This document shows, in pieces, positions 43,678-52,455 of a stretch of DNA of 64,000 bases. The notes below the pieces were generated by a model, which searched no databases, had not been told where the DNA came from, and was given only the letters and a program-made list of their open reading frames with translations. The position numbers were made by a program, and so were the translations under genes. Each line of letters starts with the position of its first letter. Position 1 is the stretch's first letter. The stretch lies in the NCBI GenBank assembly GCA_963759375.1, contig CAVWYY010000006.1, positions 558,001 through 622,000 on the forward strand. Reading direction: 5' to 3'. This DNA comes from DASSUW01 sp963759375 (GTDB lineage Bacteria; Actinomycetota; Thermoleophilia; Solirubrobacterales; Solirubrobacteraceae).

Positions 43678-43704
43678 GACGAGGTACCCCGCGCGATCGT
43701 GACA
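43678..43704 (-). promoter_or_regulatory. ECF41-type promoter of epimerase-sigma operon
   Basis: On the minus strand TGTCACG (43704-43698), exactly 16 bases, then CGTC (43681-43678). The published ECF41 consensus is TGTCACA-N16-CGTC, so only one base differs. The -10 lies 8 bp before the ATG, so the transcript would be leaderless or nearly so. Confidence 0.8.
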
Positions 43705-43737
43705 TCCGATGGCCGGCGGGCGGCGATCAGTGGTCCG

Positions 43738-46700
43738 TCAGGCCGGCCCGGCGAGTGCGCGAGCCCGCGCCATCGCGGGCTCGAAGCCGAGGTCGCGGCC
43801 GAGTTCCCATGCCGCCTCGGTTGTCTCCCGATCGAGGGCGGTCTTGACGGCGTCGACGCCGCGCTCCCGCACGATGCGCTCGTACGGCGGCGCCGTGGTC
43901 CCGAGCAGCTCGCGCATCCGCTCGGCCGCGCCCAGCAGCGTTGCTCCGACGTCGGGCCGGCCGGTTGCCGCCGCCAGGGCCGCGGTGGTCTCCAGGCAGT
44001 GTGCGCTGCACACCCGGTTGCCGATCTGGAGATAGAGCGGCAGCGCGCTGGAGAGCAGTTCGCGCGCCCGGGCGTAGTCACCGCGGAGGTAGGCCACGAG
44101 CGCACGGAACTCGTAGCTGTGCGCAAGCCAGTTCGGGTTCTCGGCGCCCTTCATCATGAGGCCGCCCTCCTCCACGAGCGTCTGCGCACGATCGAGGTCG
44201 CGGAGCGACCACCAGGTTCCGCTCAGTCCGAGCGCTATCGCCGTTTCCAGCGGCCGCTCCGCGCGCCGGGCCGCATCGATGGCCGCCGCGAGGATGCCGC
44301 CGATCTCGTCGTCGTCCTCGATCCCCCAGCGATTGAACGCCATCCAGATGAGGGCGCGAGCCTCCCCCGCGGCGTCGCCTGCCTCTCGGTAGAGATCGCG
44401 GCTCTGCCCGCAGAGGTCGACGCCGCGTGGCCACTGGCCGGCCTGGAAGTCGACCCGACCGGCGGCCAGAAGGCCCTTGGCCCGCACGGTCGCGGCCACC
44501 TCTGCGGGGACGGACAGCAGGCGCTGCAGCCACCGCTGGCCCTCGGGCACGTGTGAGCGCCACGTCCACAGGCTGCCGACCGTGATCGAGGCAAGGCGGA
44601 GCCCCGCCTCGGCGTTGCCCGAGGTGATCGCCCAGTCCAACGCCGCCCGCAGGTTGTCGAGCTCGCGCTCGAGACGGTCGAGCCAGGCTGCCTGCTCGAA
44701 GCCGTCCAGGTTTCGCTCGGCCTCCTCGGCGAGCCCGACAGCCCAGTCCAGGTGAGCATCGCGGACGGCGGCGGCCTGTGCGGCCTCGCGCAGCCGGTCG
44801 CTTCCGTACTGCCGGAGGGTCTCGAGCAGCCGGTAGCGGGTCCGGCCACTGCGCACGACGAGTGACTTGTCGACCAGCGCGGCCAGGTCATCAGCGACGT
44901 AGCGCCTCTCGACGGCCGCGGAGGCGCACACCGTCTCGGCCGCGGCGAGCGTCCACCCCCCGGCGAACACCGAGAGTCGCTCGAACAACCGGCGTTGGCG
45001 CTCGCTGAGCAGCTCGTAGCTCCACGCGACCGTCGCCTCGAGGGTCCGCTGTCGCGGCAGCGCCGTCCGGGCGCCCCCCGTGAGCAACGCGAAGCAGTCG
45101 TCCAGGTGCGATGCGAGGTCGTCGAGCGACAGCGACGCGGTCCGCGCAGCGGCCAGCTCGATCGCGAGCGGCAGGCCGTCGAGCCTGCGGCAGACGTGTG
45201 CCACGACGGGGGCGGTCTCGGGAGTGAGCTCGAAGCTGCCGAGCGCCGCGCTCGCACGATCTCCGAACAGGATCACGGCCTCGGCCCGGGCGATCTCGTC
45301 CGGCGAGTCGCCCGTCGCGGGAACCGCCAGCGAGCCGATGCGGAACACCTGCTCGCCGGGCACCCCGAGCGGCTCTCGGCTGGTCGCGAGCAGGCGGAGG
45401 TCCGGGCACGTTCGCAGGAGAGCTTCAGCGAGGCGAGCGCAGGCCTCGACGAGGTGCTCGCAGTTGTCGAGCACAAGCAGAAGCTCCGACTCGCGCACGC
45501 GCTCGATGATGTCGTCGAGCAGATCGCTCTGCGGCCGCTCCCGCACGCCGAGCACCTGAGCGACCGCCTTGAGGACCAGCAGCGGATCGAACACCGGCGC
45601 CAGGTCGACCATCCAGGCACCATCGCGCGTCCGTTCGACCTGCGTGGCGGCGACCTCGCTCGCCAACCGGGTCTTTCCCGACCCGCCCGCCCCGGTCAAG
45701 GTCACGAGACGGGTGCGGCGGACCAGCGAGGCGAGCTCGTCGAGCTCACGCTCTCGCCCGACGAAGCTGGTGAGCTGGAGCAGCAGGTTGTGGCGCAGCG
45801 CTCCCGCAGACCGGAGCGGCGGGAAGTCACGCTGTAGGTCGGCGTGCGCGAGCTGGAAGAGACGCTCCGGGCGTTCGAGGTCCCGCAGCCGGTGATGGCC
45901 GAGGTCGCGCAGGCTCGCTCCCACGGGGAGGTCCTCGCCCACCAGCTCGCGGACCGAGCCCGACACCAGGACCTGGCCGCCGTTGGCGAGCCCACGGATC
46001 CGAGCGCAGCGATTCAAGGCAGTCCCCCGCCAATCGGATTCGCCGGGGTCCGCCTCTCCGGCGAGCAGAGCCACGCGGACCCGGACGTGCAGACCGCCCG
46101 GCCAGTCCTCGCGCTCCATGGCGCGCTGGACCTCGAGCGCGCATGCCAGCGCGTCGGTCGCGCGCGCGAACAGCGCGAAGGTGGAGTCGCCCTCGCCGCG
46201 CTCTTGCAGCAACGTCCCACGAGATGCCGGCACGGCGGCGGCGATCAGCTCCTCGTGGCGCCGGAGCGCTCGGGCCGCCTCCCGGCGATGCTGAGCGAAC
46301 AGCCGCGTGGATCCCTCGACGTCGGTCAGCATGAACGTCACGGTGCCGCGCGGGAGCGCGCTTTCCGGCGCGGGTGCGCGGGACAGCAACGCGAACGCCG
46401 GCTCCGGCTCGGGACGGTAGGAGCAATACATGCCCGTGCTGACGGCGCGCTCGAGATGCGCGCCGAGCTCCGGGAGCGCCGAAGCGATTTGGCGCACCGC
46501 CTTGTGGACCGCCCGTCCCACGTTCTGGCGCGCGCGCTCGGCCGGCGATGCCGTGGGTCGGTCGCGGCCGCCGAGACCGACGGCTCGGGCCAGCTCGCGC
46601 GCGATGAAGTCCAGTTCCGCCTGGGCCTGCGAGGCGCGCTCGTGGTCGAGCCAGTCGCGGGCCTGCTCGAGCTCGTCGCGCAGGTCCTCGACGCGCGCCC

Positions 46701-47004
46701 GATACGCGGCCTTCGCCTCTGCGTCCAGCCCCGCACCGGCACCGGCTGCATCGTCCACCGCCGGCTCGGCGCGCGGGGCGGCGGCCGGGGCCGTTGCGCG
46801 CTCGGCGGCAGCGACCAGCTCGAGCACGTGGATCTCGACGGCCGGGTGCTCGAGCAACACCCCGAGATGGCCCAGCCCCTTCGCATGCCTCAGCCGCGCC
46901 TCGCGCCCGCGATATCGGAGCGCCCAATGGTCGCCCTCGCGCCAGAGTCCCTCGCTTGCGCTCTCGGTCACCGCTGCTCGTCGCGAGTCTAGTTCGCCAC
47001 ACAT
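43738..47004 (-). CDS. Adenylate/guanylate cyclase-domain ATPase-TPR regulator
   Basis: A 1088-residue multidomain protein. Residues 15-75 form a small N-terminal domain (GDHWALRYRGREARLRHAKG). A coiled-coil segment follows (~100-150). A class III cyclase domain (~215-395) has TVTFMLTDVEGSTRLFAQH, GEGDSTFALFARATDA and GTALNRCARIRGLANGGQVL. An AAA/STAND ATPase (~410-700) has TLTGAGGSGKTRLASEVA and LLLVLDNCEHLVEAC. The C-terminal ~350 residues are TPR-like. No DNA-binding domain is obvious. Probably a ligand-controlled signalling ATPase common in Actinobacteria. Monocistronic. Confidence 0.85.
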   Translation of the reverse strand: MCGELDSRRAAVTESASEGLWREGDHWALRYRGREARLRHAKGLGHLGVLLEHPAVEIHVLELVAAAERATAPAAAPRAEPAVDDAAGAGAGLDAEAKAAYRARVEDLRDELEQARDWLDHERASQAQAELDFIARELARAVGLGGRDRPTASPAERARQNVGRAVHKAVRQIASALPELGAHLERAVSTGMYCSYRPEPEPAFALLSRAPAPESALPRGTVTFMLTDVEGSTRLFAQHRREAARALRRHEELIAAAVPASRGTLLQERGEGDSTFALFARATDALACALEVQRAMEREDWPGGLHVRVRVALLAGEADPGESDWRGTALNRCARIRGLANGGQVLVSGSVRELVGEDLPVGASLRDLGHHRLRDLERPERLFQLAHADLQRDFPPLRSAGALRHNLLLQLTSFVGRERELDELASLVRRTRLVTLTGAGGSGKTRLASEVAATQVERTRDGAWMVDLAPVFDPLLVLKAVAQVLGVRERPQSDLLDDIIERVRESELLLVLDNCEHLVEACARLAEALLRTCPDLRLLATSREPLGVPGEQVFRIGSLAVPATGDSPDEIARAEAVILFGDRASAALGSFELTPETAPVVAHVCRRLDGLPLAIELAAARTASLSLDDLASHLDDCFALLTGGARTALPRQRTLEATVAWSYELLSERQRRLFERLSVFAGGWTLAAAETVCASAAVERRYVADDLAALVDKSLVVRSGRTRYRLLETLRQYGSDRLREAAQAAAVRDAHLDWAVGLAEEAERNLDGFEQAAWLDRLERELDNLRAALDWAITSGNAEAGLRLASITVGSLWTWRSHVPEGQRWLQRLLSVPAEVAATVRAKGLLAAGRVDFQAGQWPRGVDLCGQSRDLYREAGDAAGEARALIWMAFNRWGIEDDDEIGGILAAAIDAARRAERPLETAIALGLSGTWWSLRDLDRAQTLVEEGGLMMKGAENPNWLAHSYEFRALVAYLRGDYARARELLSSALPLYLQIGNRVCSAHCLETTAALAAATGRPDVGATLLGAAERMRELLGTTAPPYERIVRERGVDAVKTALDRETTEAAWELGRDLGFEPAMARARALAGPA

Positions 47005-47052
47005 CGCTTCACACGGTGCGCGTGCATTCCGGGTGCACAGAGTGCAGCCGCT

Positions 47053-47075
47053 TTGCTCGCCCGAAGGGTGAGCAA
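47053..47075 (+). promoter_or_regulatory. Leader hairpin before methyltransferase gene
   Basis: TTGCTCGCCC-GAA-GGGTGAGCAA forms a 10-bp stem with one G-U pair and a 3-base loop. It ends 16 bases before ATG 47092 and just before the GAAGGAGG ribosome-binding site. It may limit ribosome access or act as a small attenuator. Confidence 0.4.
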
Positions 47076-47091
47076 CTCGAAGGAGGCCCGC

Positions 47092-47922
47092 ATGGCGACA
47101 GAGCTACAGGCCCGCGACGCGATGCAGTTCGTCAACGACCAGGACGCCGCGACGCTCCAACGGTTCGCGGAGCGGCTCGAGTTTCGCGGCACGGATCCGA
47201 CGTTCGTCGCCTACCGCGACGCGTACCTGGCGCTCATCGACCTGCCGCGCACGGCGGCGATCGTGGACCTCGGCTGCGGCACCGGCGTCGTGACGCGCGC
47301 GCTCGCCGCGCGGGACGGGTTCGCCGGCACCGTGACAGGGATCGACCAGAGCCCGCACTTCGTCGCAGCCGCCGAGCGGCTCGCCGCCCGCGACGACGTC
47401 GCCGATCGCGTGGCGTTCGCCGTCGCCGACGCGCACGAGCTTCCCTTCCCGGACGCGAGCTTCGACGCCGCAGTGGCCCACACCCTGATCAGCCACGTCC
47501 GCGACCCGGTCGCGGTGCTCGCGGAGGCCGCGCGCGTGGTCCGGCCGGGCGGGTCGGTGGCGATATTCGACGGCGATTACGCGTCGCTGACCTTCGGCTG
47601 CTCGGACGCCGTGCTCGGCCGGCTCGTCGAGCCCGCGCTGCAATCGGTGATCATGAGCTCGCCGCGAGTGATGCGCGAGCTCCCGCGCCTGCTGCCCAAG
47701 TCCGGGCTGCGCCTGATCGCCACCCAGGCCCACGTCTACGCCGAGGCCGGCTCGAGCCGCTTCATGCTCAACCTTGCCGAGACCTACGGCCCGCTGGCGG
47801 CCTCGACCGGCCTGCTGCCCGCGGCGCAGGTCGAGACGTGGCTGGCCGACCAGCGCCGCTCCGCCGCGGACGGCACGTTCTTCGGCGCCTGCAACTACTA
47901 CGCATACATCACGCGCCGCTGA
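47092..47922 (+). CDS. Class I SAM-dependent methyltransferase
   Basis: A 276-residue enzyme. Motif I is AIVDLGCGTGVVTRALAARD near residues 60-79, post-I is VTGIDQSPHFV, motif II is VADAHELPFPDASFDAAVAH, and motif III is RPGGSVAIFDGDY. UbiE/COQ5-like core with a helical C-terminal cap (RFMLNLAETYGPLAASTG). The substrate cannot be inferred. ATG 47092 was chosen over an earlier in-frame start because a near-ideal GAAGGAGG precedes it. Divergent from the cyclase-ATPase gene. Confidence 0.83.
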   Translation: MATELQARDAMQFVNDQDAATLQRFAERLEFRGTDPTFVAYRDAYLALIDLPRTAAIVDLGCGTGVVTRALAARDGFAGTVTGIDQSPHFVAAAERLAARDDVADRVAFAVADAHELPFPDASFDAAVAHTLISHVRDPVAVLAEAARVVRPGGSVAIFDGDYASLTFGCSDAVLGRLVEPALQSVIMSSPRVMRELPRLLPKSGLRLIATQAHVYAEAGSSRFMLNLAETYGPLAASTGLLPAAQVETWLADQRRSAADGTFFGACNYYAYITRR

Positions 47923-48026
47923 CCCCTTGGTCCGTCGTCTGGATGCGGTGTACTGCTCCGGTGGCCGAGCAGGGCGCGACGATCGCCGAGGGGACGAGCC
48001 GGACGAAGCCGGCGTAGCGCGACGAC

Positions 48027-48415
48027 TCAGCGCACCTGCTGCAGGAGACGCAGGTTGTCGGCAGTGCCCCACACCTCGGCGATCCGGCCGGCGTCGACGC
48101 GGTAGAAGGCGAACTCCTGGGTGCTGACGGGGCGGCCGGTCGCCGGGACGCCGAGGAACGGCCCGCGGTGCGTTCCTGTGTCCGCGAAGTGCGCGGCGAT
48201 CCACGGCGGGTCGACCGGAGGTGGCGCAGCTCCCAGCGGTAGTCGGGGAACGCGCGGATGATGGCCCGGAGCGCTTCGGCGTACGCGCCCAGGTCGCGCT
48301 CGATGCCGTCGATCACGACATCCGGCGCGACGAACTCCGCGAGGTCGTCGAACCGGTGCTCGTTGCAGCACGCGTTGTAGCGGCGGTAGAACGCTGCGAG
48401 GCCTTCGTCGGTCAT
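48027..48415 (-). CDS. SnoaL-like ester cyclase-family protein, one frameshift
   Basis: About 129 residues after correction. The first part is MTDEGLAAFYRRYNACCNEH, then FVAPDVVIDGIERDLGAYAE and FPDYRWELRHLR. The frame then changes near 48225, and the rest reads WIAAHFADTGTHRGPFLGVP, then EFAFYRVDAGRIAEVWGTAD. Both halves are standard SnoaL polyketide-cyclase-like sequence (FPD and GTHRG motifs), so a single missing base explains the break. Such proteins are isomerases or cyclases of small metabolites. This is the only frame break seen after 19 kb. Confidence 0.75.
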
Positions 48416-48433
48416 GCGCGCAAAGGATGCACG

Positions 48434-49234
48434 TTAGGCGCGAGCCTGGCCGATGAGCCGGAGACGGCTCGGCATGAACGGGAGCATCAGGCGCTTCGCG
48501 TAGGCGGCCCCGCCCTCGAGCGCGACCCCGCGGAGCGGATCCCAACGCAGCCCGTACTGGCGGCGCAGATCGCGGGGCAGCAATCCGACCGTGATCTGCT
48601 TGACCAGCTCGACGAGCGGCCGCGCGACCACCGGCGCCGGCGGGTGCAGGACGATGTCGGTGGCGAGCTTTCGCGCCGGCTCGGTCACGACGAGGTCACC
48701 CGACGCGAGCATCGTGCCGACGTAGTCGCGGAATGCGTGCCAATCGGCCGGCATGTCGGCATCGCTCAGACCGAACAGGCGCCCGACGACGCGGTAGTCC
48801 GCCCATAGCGCGTCACGCTCGTCGTCGTCCAGGTCGCGCACGTACTTCGCGTACACGAGGGCCGCCGAGTCGGCCATCGACGCCAGGATCCACAGCAGCA
48901 ACTCGGGATCATCGGCGCGATACGGCGTTCCGGCGGGGAAGCGCCCCGCGGCGACGCTGGTGTGGCCACGGATGCGCCCGTGCATCGCCCGCACCCTGGC
49001 GGTCGCGCGGTCGGCGGGACCGCGCTCGTCGCCCCAGGCGATGAGGTCGAGCACGGCGCCGGTGCGCCGCAGCCGCGCATAGGGATCCGCGAGCGAGCCC
49101 GTGTGGGCGAAGAAGCCTTCGAACGCCACCGGATGGGCGGCCATCATCAACAGCGCCCGAGGCCCGCTGAGCGCCACGGCGTTCTCACGGATCACGCGCC
49201 GCAGCATCGAGTCGTCGGTGAAGTAGCCCGGCAT
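48434..49234 (-). CDS. MpaB/DUF2236-family oxygenase-like protein
   Basis: A 266-residue helical protein. Hallmarks are LMMAAHPVAFEGFFAHTGSL near residues 28-48 (His heme ligand region), RVRAMHGRIRGHTSVAAGRF near 80-100, and LLWILASMADSAALVYAKYV. Family members include the latex-clearing protein and fungal MpaB, heme-dependent oxygenases; the substrate here is unknown. It follows the MerR-DICT gene by 2 bp, so it is very likely its regulatory target. Confidence 0.82.
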   Translation of the reverse strand: MPGYFTDDSMLRRVIRENAVALSGPRALLMMAAHPVAFEGFFAHTGSLADPYARLRRTGAVLDLIAWGDERGPADRATARVRAMHGRIRGHTSVAAGRFPAGTPYRADDPELLLWILASMADSAALVYAKYVRDLDDDERDALWADYRVVGRLFGLSDADMPADWHAFRDYVGTMLASGDLVVTEPARKLATDIVLHPPAPVVARPLVELVKQITVGLLPRDLRRQYGLRWDPLRGVALEGGAAYAKRLMLPFMPSRLRLIGQARA

Positions 49235-49236
49235 CT

Positions 49237-50067
49237 TCAGCGGTTGTGTTCCACGAGGTAGCCGATCATGCGATTCGCGAGCGCCGGCGTGGCGTCCGCG
49301 GCCGGCGGAGCGCTGGCGGAGAGCGCGTCGGCCGCGCGCTCGGCGACCTTCGGGCCTGCAAGACCGATCGCCGTGCGCATGGCGTCGGTGACGACTCCGG
49401 CCGCGGTGGTCCAGATCGCCTCGAACCACCGCTCGCCTGGTTGCCCCGGAAGCTCCCACGCGGCCAGGCACGCCGTGTAGTGCGGATCCAGAGCGATCAC
49501 CGCCCACTCCCGCCGGACGGGCATGCCGGCCCCGGTCCGGACTTCGAACGGCCCTCCACGAGGCGTGCGTGGGCGCTCGAAGTCGGCGAGCACGAAGCTC
49601 AGCGCGGCGGTTCGGGACATCTCCCGCCAGCGATGCTCGGCCCTCCGGAACGCCCGCTCGGTCTGGAAGCTCCCCGCGAGCACCGCGTGCCCGGCACGGG
49701 CGAGGCACTCGTCCTCGATCGCCCGGCTCACGGCGAGCATCGCCCAGAGCGGCAGTCGCAGCGGCTGCGGGTCCGGCTGGCGTTCACGGACGGCAGCGAA
49801 GATCGACCCCGGGGCGGCCGGCACCCACGCGCGAGCACGCTCGATGGCCGCCCCGAGGGAGAGACCACGATCGCGATCGGCCAGTACCACGCCGATGCGC
49901 TCGACATCATCCGCGCTGTAGCGGCGATGGCGGCCCGCCCCTCGCGTGGGCGCCGGGAACCCGTGGCGCGACTCCCACATGCGGAGCGTGCCGACGGCCA
50001 CGCCGGTTGCGCCGGCCAGCTGGCCGATCGACAGACCGTCACCCGCCGGCATGCCCGCATGCTGCAT
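49237..50067 (-). CDS. MerR-family regulator with DICT sensory domain
   Basis: A 276-residue protein. Residues 12-80 are a MerR helix-turn-helix (LSIGQLAGATGVAVGTLRMW, then RHRRYSADDVERIGVVL). The remainder is the DICT domain found in actinobacterial light or redox regulators (LWAMLAVSRAIEDECLARAG, EWAVIALDPHYTACLAAWEL). No metal-binding Cys set is seen. Gene order with MpaB suggests local control of that oxygenase. Confidence 0.83.
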   Translation of the reverse strand: MQHAGMPAGDGLSIGQLAGATGVAVGTLRMWESRHGFPAPTRGAGRHRRYSADDVERIGVVLADRDRGLSLGAAIERARAWVPAAPGSIFAAVRERQPDPQPLRLPLWAMLAVSRAIEDECLARAGHAVLAGSFQTERAFRRAEHRWREMSRTAALSFVLADFERPRTPRGGPFEVRTGAGMPVRREWAVIALDPHYTACLAAWELPGQPGERWFEAIWTTAAGVVTDAMRTAIGLAGPKVAERAADALSASAPPAADATPALANRMIGYLVEHNR

Positions 50068-50076
50068 CGCGTGCCT

Positions 50077-50535
50077 CTAGGCGTCGCGCGGCACCTCGCC
50101 GCGCCAGCCGCCGGTCTCGGAGTCGCGGGACTCGATCAGCTCCTTGAACCGCTTGAGGTCACCCTGGACCCTGCGGTCGGACGCGCCGAGCTTGTCGCCC
50201 ACCTTCTCCTTGATGCCCTCGGGCACGAAGTCCATCTGCACCATGACGCGCGAGCGCTCGTCGTCCAGCTTGTGGAACGTCACCACGCCGGCGTTCTCCT
50301 TGCCGTCCGTGTTCCGCCACGCAACCCGCTCGTCCGGAAGCTGCTCGGTGATCTCGGCGTCCCACTCGTGCCGGCTGCCGCCGAACGCGGCCACCCAATG
50401 CACGTGCGTGTCGTCGATCTGCCGGACCTCCTCGACGCCGTCCATGAACCGCGGGAACTCCTCGAACTGCGTCCACTGGTTGTACGCCGTCTGCACGGGC
50501 ACATCCACTTCGATCGACTCTTCGATCGTCGACAT
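50077..50535 (-). CDS. SRPBCC family protein (polyketide cyclase/Aha1-like)
   Basis: A 152-residue helix-grip protein: MSTIEESIEVDVPVQTAYNQ, then FEEFPRFMDGVEEVRQIDDT and FGGSRHEWDAEITEQLPDE. Ending LKRFKELIESRD is the long C-terminal helix. Members bind hydrophobic ligands and are often stress-induced in Actinobacteria. ATG 50535 has GAGG at a good distance. It lies 10 bp upstream of the MerR-DICT gene on the same strand but may be transcribed independently. Confidence 0.82.
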   Translation of the reverse strand: MSTIEESIEVDVPVQTAYNQWTQFEEFPRFMDGVEEVRQIDDTHVHWVAAFGGSRHEWDAEITEQLPDERVAWRNTDGKENAGVVTFHKLDDERSRVMVQMDFVPEGIKEKVGDKLGASDRRVQGDLKRFKELIESRDSETGGWRGEVPRDA

Positions 50536-50644
50536 CTCGGCCTCCTGATTTCGTTGGTCTGCCTCGATGTCCTACCCAGAACGCACAGCTTGTGTGCAAA
50601 ATCTCTACAGAGAGTTTGAGCTTCGGATCGGGTACGTGCGCGAC

Positions 50645-51550
50645 ATGCGTCCTGCCGCGTTCGCCTCCCCCGGTCGCTGGTTTCGAGGCAACCTGCACAC
50701 GCATTCGGATCGCTCGGACGGCATGGCATCGGCTGAGCAGGTGATCGCGGCCTACCGGGCGGCGGGGTACGACTTCCTCGTCCTGACCGACCACTTCGAG
50801 GCCCGGTGGGGCTGGACCGTGACCGACACGTCAGCCGCTCGTGACCGATCGTTCACGACGCTGCTCGGAGCGGAGCTGAGCTCCGCGGACTGGGATGACG
50901 AGGACGTCTTCTGGGTCAATGCGATCGGCCTGCCTCCGGACTTCCCGGGTCCTTCGCCAGGCGAGCCGCACGCCGCGATCATTCGGCGAGCCGCCGAGGC
51001 CGGCGCGTACAACGTCCTGCTGCATCCCGGCCTCACGAACTTCCTCGACTTCGATCGGCTGCCCGTGGACGATCTGCACGCGGTCGAGACCTACAACGTC
51101 AATGCCGCGCACACGTGGCCCGATCAGGCCGAAGGGCGCTACGCGGTCGACGCCCTCCTCGCGCGCGGCCATCGGCTGCACGTCACCGTCGGGGACGATG
51201 CCCACTGGCACCACGAGTGGGATCGCTTCCGGGCGTGGGTCGAAGTTCGTGCCGAGCGGCTCGCTCCGGACACACTCCTGCAGGCCCTCCTGACGGGTGC
51301 CTACTACTCCACACAAGGCCCAAGGATCGAGGATGTCGACGTCGAAGGCGACTGCGTCCAGGTTCGCTGCAGCCCGGCGAGGGCGGTCGCGCTCACCGGA
51401 ATCCATGGCTGGCGCTCCGACACCGCGGAGGGCCACCCGCACGTGACCGAGGCAGTACTGGACCTCGCGAAGCTCAGGTCGCCCTACTGGCGCCTCACCG
51501 TGACCGCCGAGGACGGCACGCGCGCGTGGACGAACCCTGTCTGGCTGTAG
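50645..51550 (+). CDS. PHP-domain metal-dependent phosphoesterase-like protein
   Basis: A 301-residue protein. The PHP metal motifs are visible: FRGNLHTHSDRSDGMASAEQ near residue 15, FLVLTDHFEARWGW near 45, NVLLHPGLTNFLDFDRLP near 125, and VTVGDDAHWHHEWDRF near 185. A C-terminal beta domain follows (IEDVDVEGDCVQVRCSPARA). Phosphoesterase activity is inferred from the family. ATG 50645 was chosen over ATG 50567 because the extension lacks family sequence and contains promoter-like bases (GTTTGA, GGGTAC). Confidence 0.78.
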   Translation: MRPAAFASPGRWFRGNLHTHSDRSDGMASAEQVIAAYRAAGYDFLVLTDHFEARWGWTVTDTSAARDRSFTTLLGAELSSADWDDEDVFWVNAIGLPPDFPGPSPGEPHAAIIRRAAEAGAYNVLLHPGLTNFLDFDRLPVDDLHAVETYNVNAAHTWPDQAEGRYAVDALLARGHRLHVTVGDDAHWHHEWDRFRAWVEVRAERLAPDTLLQALLTGAYYSTQGPRIEDVDVEGDCVQVRCSPARAVALTGIHGWRSDTAEGHPHVTEAVLDLAKLRSPYWRLTVTAEDGTRAWTNPVWL

Positions 51551-51556
51551 CGGCGG

Positions 51557-51937
51557 TCAGAACGCGACGTCCTTGGGAGCGAGGACGAACACCTCGCAGA
51601 TCATGTCCGGATTCTGGTGACTGCCGGACATGAAGCTGATGACCCTGCGACCCGTGGCGCGCTCGACCACGTCCTCGAAGCGGTGGCGCATCACGTCCTG
51701 AAAGGCCATGCGCTGACGGATGACGTCTTCGCCGTGACCGCCCTCGACGAGAGTCTGCTCAACACGGGTGAACCCGCCTCGCACCAGGCACACGACGAGA
51801 TCGTCGCTCACGTAGGTCTTCGTCCGTTCAGGCCCGTGCCCGTAGAACTCCTTCAGCAGCGCCACGATGCCTTCGGAGATCTCGGTGCGGATGTCACCTG
51901 AGGCCGTCTTCGGGTCACTGATCTGCTCGCGATGCAC
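51557..51937 (-). CDS. MpsC/DUF2294 family protein
   Basis: A 126-residue paralog of the protein at 38744: IRTEISEGIVALLKEFYGHG, then TKTYVSDDLVVCLVRGGFTR and GRRVISFMSGSHQNPDMICE. Nearly all family positions are conserved. The start is uncertain: GTG 51937 (VHREQISDP) or GTG 51943; neither has a good ribosome-binding site. It is divergent from the more distant paralog at 52055, with about 118 bp between. Confidence 0.8.
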   Translation of the reverse strand: MHREQISDPKTASGDIRTEISEGIVALLKEFYGHGPERTKTYVSDDLVVCLVRGGFTRVEQTLVEGGHGEDVIRQRMAFQDVMRHRFEDVVERATGRRVISFMSGSHQNPDMICEVFVLAPKDVAF

Positions 51938-52054
51938 CGACACGCCAGTGTAGGCCGACGCGCTACGGTGCTCGCAGCACCGCGTTCGGGTTCTTGCATC
52001 CGTCTTCCGCCTCTCGCGGGCCGATCTCGAAGACGGTCGTGAAGGGCGTGTGCG

Positions 52055-52417
52055 ATGGCGAACCTCGAGGAGGACCCTCCGGTTACTGAGGACGTGCTTG
52101 CCGCAGTCAACGATGCGATCGTCGCCCTGCATGTCCGGTATTACGGCCGCGAACCAGGCACGGCGCGCACACAACTGCTGCGGCCGGACATGCTCGCTTG
52201 CATGATGGGCGACGTCTACACCGACGTCGAGAAGACCCTGATCGAGTTGCAACGCCAGGCGCTCGTGCAGGAGACGCGTAGCGCGTTCCAGCAGGCGATG
52301 GAGCAGCGGTTCGTCTCCGCGGTCGAGGGCCTGACGGGCCGCCGCGTGGCGCAGTTCATCTCGACCCACAACGTGGGGCCAGACCTCGAGATCGAGCTCT
52401 TCGTGCTTGAACCCTGA
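52055..52417 (+). CDS. Divergent MpsC/DUF2294 family protein
   Basis: A 120-residue member: VLAAVNDAIVALHVRYYGRE, then LRPDMLACMMGDVYTDVEKT and GRRVAQFISTHNVGPDLEIE. It keeps the fold pattern, but the segment matching KTYVxDDLVVC is changed to RTQLLRPDMLACM, and SGNxxDPDM is changed to STHNVGPDLE. It may therefore have a different partner. It is followed after 38 bp by the RsbW-like ATPase gene on the same strand. Confidence 0.75.
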   Translation: MANLEEDPPVTEDVLAAVNDAIVALHVRYYGREPGTARTQLLRPDMLACMMGDVYTDVEKTLIELQRQALVQETRSAFQQAMEQRFVSAVEGLTGRRVAQFISTHNVGPDLEIELFVLEP

Positions 52418-52455
52418 TCACGCGTCGACTCTTATGGCCCGCCGCCGGGCAGACG

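Noticed and set aside
50614..50635. SigB-type promoter GTTTGA...GGGTAC before the PHP gene
   Set aside because: The spacer is only 10 bases, shorter than the 12-15 known for this promoter class, so it is mentioned only as weak support for the start choice.
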